Notes: generated by a model not told the origin, from the letters alone. Shown: positions 37,798 through 48,013, counted from the first letter of the stretch. The stretch is 64,000 bases of DNA from Winogradskyella pelagia (GCF_017581965.1 NZ_JAGEVF010000005.1:158515-222514); one strand, 5' to 3'. Numbers and translations are program-made.

Positions 37798-40248
37798 ATG
37801 AAAGCCATTCTAAAACTTTTATTCTGTTTTTTCATCATAAACAGTTATGCCCAACAAAGTCTCACCTACCAAAAACCCTCTAAAGAAATATTAGACCTTG
37901 CCGACGTAGAGCTTGCTCCTGGAGTGCAAATCGATAGCAAAGGCGAACAAATGGTATTACTTTACAGAGACCAGTACAAATCTATTTCAGAACTGTCTGA
38001 AACGGAATTGCGTCTAGCTGGCCTGCGAATAAATCCGGTTACCAATATTGGAAGTCGTACCAACTACATTACTAACTTAAAGGTTAAAAAAACATCGGAT
38101 AAAGAGGCTAAACAAGTTATGGGTTTACCTGAGAGCCCAAGATTGTCAGGTTTTAGCTGGTCTCCAGATGAATCTATGATTGCCTGTTTAAATACAACAA
38201 CAACAGGCGTAGAAGTTTGGGTTTTAGATATTGAAAAAGCTAAGGTCACTAAACTTACTGACGCTACAGTTAATGCCAATATGGGAAGTACCTTAAATTG
38301 GTTTAAGGACAACAAGCACCTTTTGGTTAAAATGTTACCTAAGGATAGACAACCATTAATTAATGCTTCCGAAGCTGTCCCAACAGGACCTACAGTTTCT
38401 GTCAGTGATGGTTCCAAAGCTCAGAATAGAACGTACCAAGATTTATTGAAGACGCCTAATGACGAGTTTAATTTTGAACAATTGGCGCACTCGGAAATTG
38501 TTAAGGTATCCATCAATGGTACGATTGAGCCCTATTTAGAATCTGCCATGTATCGCGGCATTAGTTTTTCACCAGATGGCAACTATGTTATGATCACAAA
38601 AACCAAAAGGCCGTTTTCCTATTTGGTCACCTATTCTAGATTTCCTTATGAAAGTGTTGTATATGACACAACCGGAAAAATGATAAGTGTTGTTAATGAT
38701 GTTCCATTAGACGAGGTTAGGCCTAAAGGATTTATGGCCACCCGAATGGGAAAACGCAACATGTCTTGGCGCGGTGATCAGCCGGCAACCTTAGTATGGG
38801 CCGAGGCCTTAGACAAGGGAGATCCAGCCGTGGAGGTTGACCTCAGAGATGCGGTATACCAATTAGAAGCGCCCTTTAAAGGTAAGCCAAGCCTTATTTT
38901 AAAAACAAAGCAGCGTTTTGCTGGTATCGATTGGGGAAATGAAACTTTTGCCGTCGCTTACGATTACTGGTGGAATACAAGAAATACTAAAACCTATACC
39001 TTCAATCCGTCTGACCCAAACCAAAACCCGAAAGTAATTTCAGATCGCAGCTACCAAGATGTATATAGTGACCCTGGAAATTTTGTAAGTTCTAAGAATA
39101 AGTATGGCAGATATACCTTAAATATCAATGGCGACAAACTCTACCTCATGGGAGATGGTTACACTAAGGATGGTCAGTTTCCATTTGTTGATGAGTACAA
39201 CATCAAAACCAATACAACCAAACGACTCTACCAATCGCCCTACACAGATAAGCTAGAAAACTTAAATTCTGCTATCGACATGAAAAAAGGTGAAATTCTG
39301 GTTAGAATTGAATCGCCAACAGAATACCCGAATTACTATATCAGAAACATTAAAAAGAAAAATGATTTAACCGCAATAACTGCATTTGCTAATCCTTTTA
39401 AAAGTTTAGAAAATGTCAGTAAGCGCGTTATCAGTTACAAAAGAGACGACGGATTAGACTTAGAAGGCACCTTATACCTACCCTTAGATTATAAAGCAGG
39501 TGAAAAATACCCCATGATTTTATGGGCCTACCCTAGAGAATACAAGGACAAGTCTAGTGCGTCACAAAGCACAACGAATCCTAATGAATTTGTATATCCC
39601 TATTGGGGATCACCCATTTATTGGGTAACTAAAGGATACGTGGTTTTAGACGATGCAGCCTTCCCGATTGTTGGTGAAGGTTCAGAAGAGCCTAACGATT
39701 CGTTCAGAACCCAATTGGTTGCTAACGGAAAAGCAGCTATTGATGCGGTAGATGAACTAGGCTATATCGATCGCAATAAAGTTGCTGTTGGTGGTCACAG
39801 TTACGGTGCTTTTATGACAGCCAATCTTTTATCACATTCTAATTTATTTGCTGCCGGAATCGCTCGAAGTGGTGCATACAACAGAACATTGACACCCTTC
39901 GGATTCCAAAGCGAAGAGCGCAGCTATTGGGAAGCTCCAGACATCTATTATAATATGTCACCATTTATGCATGCCGATAAAATGAAAACACCATTATTAT
40001 TAATCCATGGTGTAGCTGATAATAACTCTGGCACCTACCCTTTACAATCAGAACGCTACTTTAATGCTTTGAAAGGTTTGGGCGCACCTGTGAGGTTGGT
40101 AATGCTCCCAAAAGAAAGTCACGGTTACCGCGCCAAGGAATCCATTATGCATATGCTATGGGAACAAGACCAATGGTTAGATACACACGTAAAAAACAGA
40201 AAGCAGACAGCAGAGAAAATCGAAAATAAAGAATCCATTAAAAACTAA
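37798..40248 (+). CDS. S9 family (prolyl oligopeptidase-type) secreted peptidase
   Basis: The product has 816 residues, a signal peptide (MKAILKLLFCFFIINSYAQ), an N-terminal beta-propeller region (about 60-560) and a C-terminal alpha/beta hydrolase. The nucleophile Ser lies in GGHSYGAFM, the Asp in LLIHGVADNNSG and the His in LPKESHGYRAKES. The pattern resembles glutamyl endopeptidase-like S9 enzymes of Bacteroidota and plants. The frame opens at a GTG at 37744, but the ATG at 37798 begins the signal peptide. A terminator follows. Confidence 0.9.
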   Translation: MKAILKLLFCFFIINSYAQQSLTYQKPSKEILDLADVELAPGVQIDSKGEQMVLLYRDQYKSISELSETELRLAGLRINPVTNIGSRTNYITNLKVKKTSDKEAKQVMGLPESPRLSGFSWSPDESMIACLNTTTTGVEVWVLDIEKAKVTKLTDATVNANMGSTLNWFKDNKHLLVKMLPKDRQPLINASEAVPTGPTVSVSDGSKAQNRTYQDLLKTPNDEFNFEQLAHSEIVKVSINGTIEPYLESAMYRGISFSPDGNYVMITKTKRPFSYLVTYSRFPYESVVYDTTGKMISVVNDVPLDEVRPKGFMATRMGKRNMSWRGDQPATLVWAEALDKGDPAVEVDLRDAVYQLEAPFKGKPSLILKTKQRFAGIDWGNETFAVAYDYWWNTRNTKTYTFNPSDPNQNPKVISDRSYQDVYSDPGNFVSSKNKYGRYTLNINGDKLYLMGDGYTKDGQFPFVDEYNIKTNTTKRLYQSPYTDKLENLNSAIDMKKGEILVRIESPTEYPNYYIRNIKKKNDLTAITAFANPFKSLENVSKRVISYKRDDGLDLEGTLYLPLDYKAGEKYPMILWAYPREYKDKSSASQSTTNPNEFVYPYWGSPIYWVTKGYVVLDDAAFPIVGEGSEEPNDSFRTQLVANGKAAIDAVDELGYIDRNKVAVGGHSYGAFMTANLLSHSNLFAAGIARSGAYNRTLTPFGFQSEERSYWEAPDIYYNMSPFMHADKMKTPLLLIHGVADNNSGTYPLQSERYFNALKGLGAPVRLVMLPKESHGYRAKESIMHMLWEQDQWLDTHVKNRKQTAEKIENKESIKN

Positions 40249-40269
40249 GATTCTTCTAAATTATAAAAG

Positions 40270-40297
40270 GCCATTCCAAAGTGAATGGCTTTTTTTA
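40270..40297 (+). terminator. Terminator after the S9 peptidase
   Basis: GCCATTC-CAAAGT-GAATGGC followed by about eight T. Confidence 0.85.
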
Positions 40298-40412
40298 TGT
40301 CATCTTGTCACAATAACGGTATTGGTATTTTATTTGAATTGTAGAAAACAACAATAAAACAATCACAACATTTAAATCCTACTAGTAATAGGATGACATA
40401 AACTAAAATATC

Positions 40413-42323
40413 ATGACAAAAGGAAACATTAATGTATCAGTAGAAAATATTTTTCCACTAATTAAGAAGTTCTTGTATAGCGACCACGAGATTTTTCTTC
40501 GTGAGTTGATTAGTAATGCCACAGATGCAACGCTAAAACTAAAACACCTCACCAGTATTGGAGAAGCTAAGGTAGAATATGGCGACCCAAAAATTGAAGT
40601 TAAAATTGATAAAGAGGGTAAAAAGCTGCACGTCATTGACCAAGGATTGGGTATGACTGCAGATGAGGTACAGAAATATATCAACGAAGTTGCCTTTTCT
40701 GGAGCAGAAGAATTTCTAGACAAGTACAAAGATTCTGCAAAAGATTCTGGAATTATAGGTCATTTTGGTCTTGGTTTCTATTCTGCATTTATGGTCGCAG
40801 AAAAAGTTGAAATTATTACTAAATCATTTAAAGACGAATCTGCTGCACATTGGACCTGTGATGGCTCACCAGAATTTACATTAGAGGAAGCAGACAAAAC
40901 TGAAAGAGGTACAGAAATTATCCTTCATATCGCGGAGGACTCCACTGAGTTTTTAGAAGAATCAAGAATACGAGAGTTATTGCTCAAATACAACAAGTTT
41001 ATGCCGGTGCCAATTAAGTTTGGGACTAAAGAAATTAACGACCCAGATTTTGAGCCAAAGACCATTACAGATAAAGACGGTAAAGAAACTACAGAGCCGC
41101 ATAAACAAATAACCGTTGATGATATTATCAATAATCCAAGTCCAGCATGGACAAAACAACCTGCAGATTTAGATGAGCAAAACTATAAAGACTTTTATCG
41201 CGAACTCTATCCTATGCAATTTGAGGAGCCCTTATTTAATATTCATCTCAATGTAGATTATCCGTTCAATCTAACGGGAATTTTATATTTCCCTAAGATG
41301 ACGAATGATTTAAACATTCAGAAAGATAAAATTCAACTGTACCAAAATCAAGTTTTTATTACAGACAACGTAGAAGGCATTGTACCAGAATTCTTGACCA
41401 TGTTAAGAGGGGTGATTGATTCACCAGATATTCCGTTGAACGTTTCAAGGAGTTATCTGCAAGCCGACGGTGCCGTGAAGAAAATTTCATCTTACATCAC
41501 ACGTAAGGTTGCTGATAAATTAAAGTCAATTTTTAATAGCAATCGTGAGGAGTACGAAAAGAAATGGGACGATATTAAAATCGTTATCGAATACGGTATG
41601 TTGTCTGAAGAGAAATTCTTCGAAAAAGCAGATGCCTTTGCCTTATACCCTACAGTAGAAGGTAAATATTACACTTTTGAAGAATTGACCAATGCCATAA
41701 AGGCCAAGCAAACCGATAAGGATGACAAAATGGTAATCCTTTACGCTTCAAATAAAGACGAGCAACATGCCTATATTGAAGCGGCAAAAGCTAAAGATTA
41801 TGAAGTATTGTTATTAGATTCCCCTATTGTTTCGCACTTAATGCAGAAACTAGAAACATCTAAAGAGAAGATTGCTTTTGCAAGGGTAGATGCAGACCAT
41901 ATCGACAACCTCATCAAAAAAGATGACACTACGATTTCTAAACTTTCGGAAGATGAAAAGACCAAACTCGATGAGTTATTAAAGGAGGTCGTCCCTTCTG
42001 AAAAATTTATGGTGCAACTAGAAGCTATGGATAGCGGCGCTTCTCCATTTATTATTACCCAGCCTGAGTTTATGCGTCGTATGAAGGAGATGCAGCAGAC
42101 AGGTGGTGGTGGCATGTTTGGTATGGGCAATATGCCAGAGATGTACAATTTAATTGTAAATACCAACCATGAGCTTGTTGGTGACATTCTAAATACAAAG
42201 ACTAGAAAAAAACAAGAGCGTTTAATCAATCAGAGTTTAGACCTAGCACGCTTGTCCCAAGGACTGTTAAAAGGTGAAGAATTGACAAACTTTATCAAAC
42301 GCAGCTATGATATGATAAAATAG
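40413..42323 (+). CDS. htpG: Molecular chaperone HtpG (Hsp90)
   Basis: HtpG is the bacterial Hsp90, an ATP-dependent homodimeric chaperone. The 636-residue sequence has the GHKL ATPase markers LRELISNATDATLK, DQGLGMTADEV and GHFGLGFYSAFMV, the middle domain SRSYLQAD and a Gly/Met-rich stretch near 565-578. Length is normal for Bacteroidota. It is a single gene ended by a strong terminator. Confidence 0.97.
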   Translation: MTKGNINVSVENIFPLIKKFLYSDHEIFLRELISNATDATLKLKHLTSIGEAKVEYGDPKIEVKIDKEGKKLHVIDQGLGMTADEVQKYINEVAFSGAEEFLDKYKDSAKDSGIIGHFGLGFYSAFMVAEKVEIITKSFKDESAAHWTCDGSPEFTLEEADKTERGTEIILHIAEDSTEFLEESRIRELLLKYNKFMPVPIKFGTKEINDPDFEPKTITDKDGKETTEPHKQITVDDIINNPSPAWTKQPADLDEQNYKDFYRELYPMQFEEPLFNIHLNVDYPFNLTGILYFPKMTNDLNIQKDKIQLYQNQVFITDNVEGIVPEFLTMLRGVIDSPDIPLNVSRSYLQADGAVKKISSYITRKVADKLKSIFNSNREEYEKKWDDIKIVIEYGMLSEEKFFEKADAFALYPTVEGKYYTFEELTNAIKAKQTDKDDKMVILYASNKDEQHAYIEAAKAKDYEVLLLDSPIVSHLMQKLETSKEKIAFARVDADHIDNLIKKDDTTISKLSEDEKTKLDELLKEVVPSEKFMVQLEAMDSGASPFIITQPEFMRRMKEMQQTGGGGMFGMGNMPEMYNLIVNTNHELVGDILNTKTRKKQERLINQSLDLARLSQGLLKGEELTNFIKRSYDMIK

Positions 42324-42362
42324 TTGACACGCTGATTGGTTTCAGCATCCTACATATATTCA

Positions 42363-42391
42363 AACCACTCCATTTTTTGGAGTGGTTTTTT
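42363..42391 (+). terminator. Terminator after htpG
   Basis: AACCACTCCA-TTTTT-TGGAGTGGTT with a following T-run; the 10-bp stem is perfect. Confidence 0.85.
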
Positions 42392-42474
42392 CTGTTTAAA
42401 ACTGACTGGCGTCATTGTAGGAAAAACCCTTTAATAATAGCTTTAGCACTATGTTTAACTAAATCTATTTTACA

Positions 42475-43512
42475 ATGAAAACAATCTATACTTTTTTTTT
42501 GGTTGTACTATGTAGTACCCTTACGATTAATGCTCAAAAAGTGGTAGCAGTGCACAGCCCTACAAATGGTGTTCAATATTTTAGCGATAGTGCTGCTTTT
42601 CAGGAAGCATACGATGCTTCAATTGCTGGCGACACCATTTATTTACCTGGTGGTACACATACACCACCATCGGTATTTGATAAACAACTGACCATTTTTG
42701 GTGCAGGACACCATCCAGATGCGACTACAGCAACATTTGAAACAAAAATTTCTGGTCAAATTACTCTTGGTGAAAATGCAGACGGAATTCATTTAGAAGG
42801 ACTCTATATTACCTCTAATTTAGTTGTTGGCAACACAAATGATGTTTCAGTAAATGATATTGTAGTGAAACGGTGCCGTTTTGGGAATATATATTCATCA
42901 GGTATAACTGAGACCAATACAAGTAATAATAATCTTTTTGTTGAAAACATTATTAATTCTATCTACGATGGAAATAATTTAAGAAGCTCATCGTTCTTCA
43001 ACAACATCATTGTAAGCGGCAATAGAAATACTAGCTTAACAGATTTATATTTTTCAAATAACGTGTTTCTTTATGAAGATATAAATGGCACAATTTATGG
43101 TGGTTTTACATTTTATAATTGCGTTCTACAAAATAACATTTTTGTAAATCAAGGACCAGCACTAAGCTACGGTGCAGATTCCACTTTTGAAAACAACATC
43201 TTTTGCCACAGTGCCCCAAGTTTAGGAACAGACCCTACACTAGTAAACAATTATAACTTGACTCGTGCTGAAGTGTTAGTTGACCAAACTGGTGGGGCAT
43301 TTGATTATGCACATGACTATCACTTACAAGCTGGAGCAGCTACAAATTTAGGTACAGATGGTACAGAAACTGGTATTTATGGTGGTGTGTATCCTTGGAA
43401 AGACTATTCCATTCCAACAAATCCGCATATCAGCAGCAAAACAATCTCTGGCGCTTCAGATAGTAGTGGCAATATACAAGTAGATATAAATGTTCATGCT
43501 CAAGGGAATTAG
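42475..43512 (+). CDS. Secreted right-handed beta-helix-like protein
   Basis: The 345-residue protein has a signal peptide (1-21, ending TINAQ). A beta-helix-like core of Asn-rich, short, irregular repeats follows (about 25-290; for example FFNNIIVSGN, FSNNVFLYED, FENNIFCH). No catalytic residues were recognised and there is no T9SS tail. It is followed after 2 bp by the T9SS repeat protein, so the two are surely one operon and may act together at the surface. Confidence 0.78.
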   Translation: MKTIYTFFLVVLCSTLTINAQKVVAVHSPTNGVQYFSDSAAFQEAYDASIAGDTIYLPGGTHTPPSVFDKQLTIFGAGHHPDATTATFETKISGQITLGENADGIHLEGLYITSNLVVGNTNDVSVNDIVVKRCRFGNIYSSGITETNTSNNNLFVENIINSIYDGNNLRSSSFFNNIIVSGNRNTSLTDLYFSNNVFLYEDINGTIYGGFTFYNCVLQNNIFVNQGPALSYGADSTFENNIFCHSAPSLGTDPTLVNNYNLTRAEVLVDQTGGAFDYAHDYHLQAGAATNLGTDGTETGIYGGVYPWKDYSIPTNPHISSKTISGASDSSGNIQVDINVHAQGN

Positions 43513-43514
43513 AT

Positions 43515-45629
43515 ATGAAAGCACTTAAATTAATTCCACAATTGTGGATATTAATAAGCTTGCTTCTTACTATCCACATAACAGCGCAAAATAACATTGT
43601 TGGCTATGAGTATGCTTTTGATGATGGCAATCCTCCAACATATGTAGCGGTAATGCCAGCTCAAGCTTTTAATTTGGTAACCGATATTGATGTGAGCACC
43701 CTAAACAATGATGTGAATGTATTTTATATTAGGTTTAAAGATGAATTAGGACAATGGAGTTCTATTGCAAGTAAAATATTTGTAAAACCTCCTGAAGCGT
43801 TTATAACTGCGAGCACTATAGTTGGGTATGAATATGGTTTTGATGACGATAATCCGCCAACGTACGTTCCAATTACACCAACAGCAGATTTTAATTTGGT
43901 AACGGATATTGATGTGAGTAGTTTACAGAATGATGTGAACATATTGCATATTAGATTTAAAGATGATATTGGACAATGGAGTTCTTTTATTAGCAAAATA
44001 TTTGTAAAACCTCCCGAAACGTTTGCAACCGCAAGCGCTATTGTAGGTTACGAATATGGCTTTAACGATGGTGAAAATATTCAGTACACTCCAATTAATC
44101 CAAATGCAGATTTTAATTTGGTAACGGCTATTGATGTGAGTAGTTTGCCTAACGATGTCAATATTTTCCATATTCGATTTCAAGATGATATTGGACAATG
44201 GAGCAGTTTTATCAGTAAAATTTTTGTAAAGCCACCTGAAACATTTGCAACAGCAAGTACTATTATAGGTTATGAATATGGCTTTAACGATGGTGAAAAT
44301 ATTCAGTACACACCAATTAATCCAAATGCAGATTTTAATTTGGTAACGGATATTGATGTAAGTAGTTTGTCTAACGATGTCAATATTTTCCATATTCGAT
44401 TTCAAGATGATATTGGACAATGGAGCAGTTTTATCAGTAAAATTTTTGTAAAGCCACCTGAACCCGTAAATTTCCCAAACAACACCATAGTCTCTTATGA
44501 TTATTGGTTTGAGAATGACGCGGCAGAAAAAGTCTCTATTACCATAGATACACCAGTGGCAGATTATCTTCTTGCCGAAATTGATGTGAGCCAGTTATGG
44601 GCAGGTGAATACAGACTAAATACCCAATTTAAGGATACCTATGGCAATTATAGTGTAATCATGACAGATACCATTAATAAGGCCATACTACCATTGGCAC
44701 AGTTTAACCAAGATGCTATTGAGATTTGTACTGGTGAAACCATTAACTTCTTAAATACCAGTGTAGACTATGATGACCAGCTTTGGGATTTTGATGATGG
44801 TACCACAAGTGATTTGATAGATGTCTCGCACACCTTCAACACGCCTGGAACCTATGAAGTGAGTTTGCTCATCGAAGATACCGCAACGGGATTAACCGAT
44901 ACAACAACGCAAACCATTGAGGTTTACGAAATGCCCTCGAATACAGTTACGGTCTCTACAAGTTTACCTACTTGTTTTGGCGAAACCGTTGTACTAACTG
45001 CAGATTATACTAATGGCGATTACCTTTGGTCTAATGGTGCAACTACGAGAAGTATTTCGGTCACACAAGAAGGAACTTACTTTGTTGATATCAGTAATTC
45101 TAATAGTATGCTATGCTCAGCAACATCAGATAACATTACAGTATCCTTTGAGTCTGAAATTGATAATACCATTACTGCAGATGCAACCACCATAACCGCA
45201 AATTTAGGAGGTGCAAGCTACCAATGGATTGATTGTACAAATGGTAACACCCCTGTAGCAGGTGAGATTAATCAAATGTTTGCACCTACTATAGACGGAG
45301 AATATGCTGTTGAAATTACAGTTAATGGTTGTACAGTGGTTTCAGACTGTATTGTAATGAGCAATCTATCTGTTGAAGATTATAATCTATCAACTGCTGT
45401 TAAACTCTACCCAAACCCTGTTAGAGATATGCTAAGTGTAAAAACGGACCTAGATATAACGGTTGTCATCTTCAATGTTCTGGGCAATGAACTCAACCGA
45501 ATAGATTTACATTCGGGTGAGGTACAATTAGATATGTCGAACTATGAAAACGGCTTATATCTAGTTAAGGTTTATAGAACTGGTGACAGTAGCAACAATA
45601 GCAAACTATTTAGGATTGTTAAGAGGTAA
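43515..45629 (+). CDS. T9SS protein with tandem 74-residue repeats and PKD domain
   Basis: This 704-residue secreted protein has a signal peptide (1-25). Four tandem 74-residue repeats (IVGYEYGFDDxNP to SKIFVKPPE) follow from residue 28, then a degenerate fifth. A PKD domain (about 395-470; WDFDDGTTSD), Ig-like regions and a T9SS type A tail (KLYPNPVRDM to FRIVKR) complete it. Repeats 3 and 4 are almost identical at DNA level (44040-44261 and 44262-44459), pointing to recent duplication. It is co-transcribed with the beta-helix gene. The function is unknown. Confidence 0.88.
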   Translation: MKALKLIPQLWILISLLLTIHITAQNNIVGYEYAFDDGNPPTYVAVMPAQAFNLVTDIDVSTLNNDVNVFYIRFKDELGQWSSIASKIFVKPPEAFITASTIVGYEYGFDDDNPPTYVPITPTADFNLVTDIDVSSLQNDVNILHIRFKDDIGQWSSFISKIFVKPPETFATASAIVGYEYGFNDGENIQYTPINPNADFNLVTAIDVSSLPNDVNIFHIRFQDDIGQWSSFISKIFVKPPETFATASTIIGYEYGFNDGENIQYTPINPNADFNLVTDIDVSSLSNDVNIFHIRFQDDIGQWSSFISKIFVKPPEPVNFPNNTIVSYDYWFENDAAEKVSITIDTPVADYLLAEIDVSQLWAGEYRLNTQFKDTYGNYSVIMTDTINKAILPLAQFNQDAIEICTGETINFLNTSVDYDDQLWDFDDGTTSDLIDVSHTFNTPGTYEVSLLIEDTATGLTDTTTQTIEVYEMPSNTVTVSTSLPTCFGETVVLTADYTNGDYLWSNGATTRSISVTQEGTYFVDISNSNSMLCSATSDNITVSFESEIDNTITADATTITANLGGASYQWIDCTNGNTPVAGEINQMFAPTIDGEYAVEITVNGCTVVSDCIVMSNLSVEDYNLSTAVKLYPNPVRDMLSVKTDLDITVVIFNVLGNELNRIDLHSGEVQLDMSNYENGLYLVKVYRTGDSSNNSKLFRIVKR
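43596..44459 (+). repeat. Coding tandem repeat, 222-bp unit, four copies
   Basis: Units begin at 43596, 43818, 44040 and 44262. The first two diverge clearly. The last two differ at only a few positions over about 195 bp. The period is an exact multiple of three, so copy-number change would keep the frame. Confidence 0.9.
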
Positions 45630-45661
45630 TAGTCTCATTTAGTTAAACGTTTGAGTTAGTT

Positions 45662-45699
45662 AAAAAACCGCTATAAGTAAAACTATAGCGGTTTTTTTT
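45662..45699 (+). terminator. Terminator after the T9SS repeat protein
   Basis: CCGCTATA-AGTAAAAC-TATAGCGG with flanking A and T runs. Confidence 0.85.
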
Positions 45700-45858
45700 A
45701 AGGAAAAAGGAGTACCTTAGAATAGTTAAAATACTTTTGAACAAAATCAGGCACAGCTTAATTAACCCTATTAATAATACCCATAAATATTGGTGTGTTT
45801 GCCCTAAATTATTAAACATCCTAAAATTAATTGTATTTTGATTTTTTAGATTAAAAAA

Positions 45859-46920
45859 ATGGACGAGAGACTCATATCAAAAAAGAAACCGTCATATCCT
45901 GTTAGCCAAAGGCTTTCTAACTACCTTACATCTCACGGACGTAATATAAAGATTCCCATATATTATGATGACCTACTAAGGTTTCAAGGTGCTATTGAAA
46001 TTTTAGACGAAAACGACAATGATACGCTATGGGTTAGAACATATTACGCTGAGCATGAACGTGATGAAATAGAAAGCAGCTTAAAACGCATGTATTCCAT
46101 TCTTCATGCTGATGGAACGGAAGATATCTTACCTTATCTATCAATAGACAGCATTGACTTTTGCACCTTTGGCAACACCAAACCGTTTCGAGTAAAGGTG
46201 CGTAACATAATTAACGACAATTACATTTTTCTTTACATTAAAAAAGCAGATGCCTCTAGGATTTATGGCCTAGAATTAGAACATCTTTTATCTCCAAATC
46301 ACATCAATTTTATGGTGCACAAGGATACCCTTATCGAAGATCATATTTTGGGTATCCCAGGAGATGTTTTTATCGCTGAGAATCTTGAAAATTTAAGCAT
46401 GCAAGATAAACGAGCACTAGCTAAAGAATTTGTAAAATTCAATGAGCGCTGCTTTGTAAGACTTTTAGCAGATATGAGGTCTTACAATTACGTCGTTGTA
46501 ATAACCCAAGATTTTGATCGGGTACAATATCGTATACGCGCCATTGATTTTGATCAACAGAACTACGAAGGCAATCCAAAAGTGTATTTACCTCAGTTTT
46601 TAAAAGAAAACAACCAGCTTGTAGATATGACTCTCAAGGTTTTAACTGATGCTTCCATAGAACAATACAAAAAGGAAGAGCGCTCACTATTGGCAAAGCG
46701 TGCAAAGAATGAAAAATCAAGACTAGAAGAATTGTTGGGTTGTATGGTTGAAGACACCTTGTCTAAACCCGAAAAAGTTAAGGAGTTGAAAATGGGACTC
46801 TTTCAATTAACCAAGGATGTAAACTTTAAGAAGTCAAAAAACATGGGGGAGATTTTAAGAAATGCCTTAGACTTTATCGGCCGCAATTACGTCAACGAAA
46901 ATCCTTATCTTATTAAATAG
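45859..46920 (+). CDS. Conserved-looking cytoplasmic protein, unknown function
   Basis: The product has 353 residues with no signal peptide or membrane segment. It is charged and globular, with the blocks YYAEHERDEIESSLKRMYS, FGNTKPFRVKVRN, RIRAIDFDQQNYEG and a Lys/Glu-rich helical C-terminus. The IDFDQQ region recalls the Asp-containing metal loop of kinase-like folds, but this is weak. It may be a flavobacterial orphan family. It lies convergent with the CotH-like gene, stop codons almost touching. Confidence 0.7.
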   Translation: MDERLISKKKPSYPVSQRLSNYLTSHGRNIKIPIYYDDLLRFQGAIEILDENDNDTLWVRTYYAEHERDEIESSLKRMYSILHADGTEDILPYLSIDSIDFCTFGNTKPFRVKVRNIINDNYIFLYIKKADASRIYGLELEHLLSPNHINFMVHKDTLIEDHILGIPGDVFIAENLENLSMQDKRALAKEFVKFNERCFVRLLADMRSYNYVVVITQDFDRVQYRIRAIDFDQQNYEGNPKVYLPQFLKENNQLVDMTLKVLTDASIEQYKKEERSLLAKRAKNEKSRLEELLGCMVEDTLSKPEKVKELKMGLFQLTKDVNFKKSKNMGEILRNALDFIGRNYVNENPYLIK

Positions 46921-46921
46921 G

Positions 46922-48013
46922 CTACTGCAGGGGCAATGCCTTATCGTATGTATATTGTTTAAACTTTTTTTCGTCTTTAACAAACTCAAAAAAGTCTTCT
47001 ATGTAATCCTTAGCAATTCCATAACAGCGCTGGCTTTCAAAAAGAGTCTTGTGTGCCTCCAACATGTTAAGAATTTCTGACTCTTTTTCTAAGTACTCTT
47101 GTCGTATTTGCCTAAAGTAATTATAGTCGCGTTTATAACCCATATAATAGCGCTGAGTCACTTTTTCAATGGGTAAAGGTTCATTTCTGGTTTCAGATAC
47201 GATGGCATAACTGGTATTAACAAAACCGGCTAAATCAAAATCATAGGCAACAGGGATAAATTTCTGCTCTTTATAAATTGGTTTACAGTTATGGCTGCTC
47301 GTCGTAGAGAAATCTGTATTACCCACCATATAATTGAACATGGCATTTCGCACTGCTGAAAGGTTATCGTAACCTTGAGGATACACCTTTCGCTTTGCAA
47401 CTTTAGCGTCCAATCGTTTTGCCATTTTAGAATCGTCCTCTACTAAAAAACCTGTAAAATGATAAGTCTTTGTTTTTCTATTCCGCAAATCACTATAGTC
47501 TAGTTCTATTAATCGTGTCTTGAAATTATACGGAGAAATAATCTCGTACATCTTGTAAATAAGATACTCCTTTAGAATATTGTCATTCATCCCAGATTCG
47601 TTTAAACAAGGCATTACAACTTTTAATAGCTTTTGCCCTTCAAACATAGTAGACTTAGAATTCGCCTTTTTAATCTTTAACTTAAGAGGGGTGAAGTAAC
47701 AGGTTTTCTTTCTGAAATTTCCTCTAGACCGTAACTTAACATTCAACGTGTCCCAACTACCAGAGTTTGTTTTATACCGCAGTTGAGAGGCCATGTAAGT
47801 GGTGTCATCAGTCTTACGTCGCAACTCTTTTTTTGAATATTCTAGTGCCACTGGGAGGGCGGTTTCATTTTCAAAGAGTCCTTGGCTTGTGGCTTCAGAC
47901 ACTGAATCTTGACCAAAGCCTATTAGACAGAACCAAGTGAACCAAAATAAAGTAATTAATTTGTGTGGACTTGTTAAATTCTTGCGAGAATATTGATACC
48001 TATAGAAATTCAA
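46922..48013 (-). CDS. CotH kinase-like secreted protein
   Basis: The product has 363 residues and a hydrophobic N-terminus (about 19-34, ending IGFGQ) consistent with a signal peptide. Features match CotH-type protein kinases: RSRGNFRKKTCYFTPLKLKI (N-terminal strand), FNYMVGNTDFS (catalytic region) and VAYDFDLAGF (metal-binding DFD). CotH proteins phosphorylate secreted proteins in spore coats. In Bacteroidota the role is unknown. The match is by motif only. Confidence 0.65.
   Translation of the reverse strand: MNFYRYQYSRKNLTSPHKLITLFWFTWFCLIGFGQDSVSEATSQGLFENETALPVALEYSKKELRRKTDDTTYMASQLRYKTNSGSWDTLNVKLRSRGNFRKKTCYFTPLKLKIKKANSKSTMFEGQKLLKVVMPCLNESGMNDNILKEYLIYKMYEIISPYNFKTRLIELDYSDLRNRKTKTYHFTGFLVEDDSKMAKRLDAKVAKRKVYPQGYDNLSAVRNAMFNYMVGNTDFSTTSSHNCKPIYKEQKFIPVAYDFDLAGFVNTSYAIVSETRNEPLPIEKVTQRYYMGYKRDYNYFRQIRQEYLEKESEILNMLEAHKTLFESQRCYGIAKDYIEDFFEFVKDEKKFKQYTYDKALPLQ

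Noticed and set aside
41798..42229. Minus-strand 143-residue ORF inside htpG
   Set aside because: Antisense shadow of a highly conserved chaperone; no start signal or family match.
43923..44420. Minus-strand 165-residue ORF opposite the T9SS tandem repeats
   Set aside because: It exists only because the repeat period keeps the antisense frame open. The plus-strand frame has a signal peptide and sorting tail.
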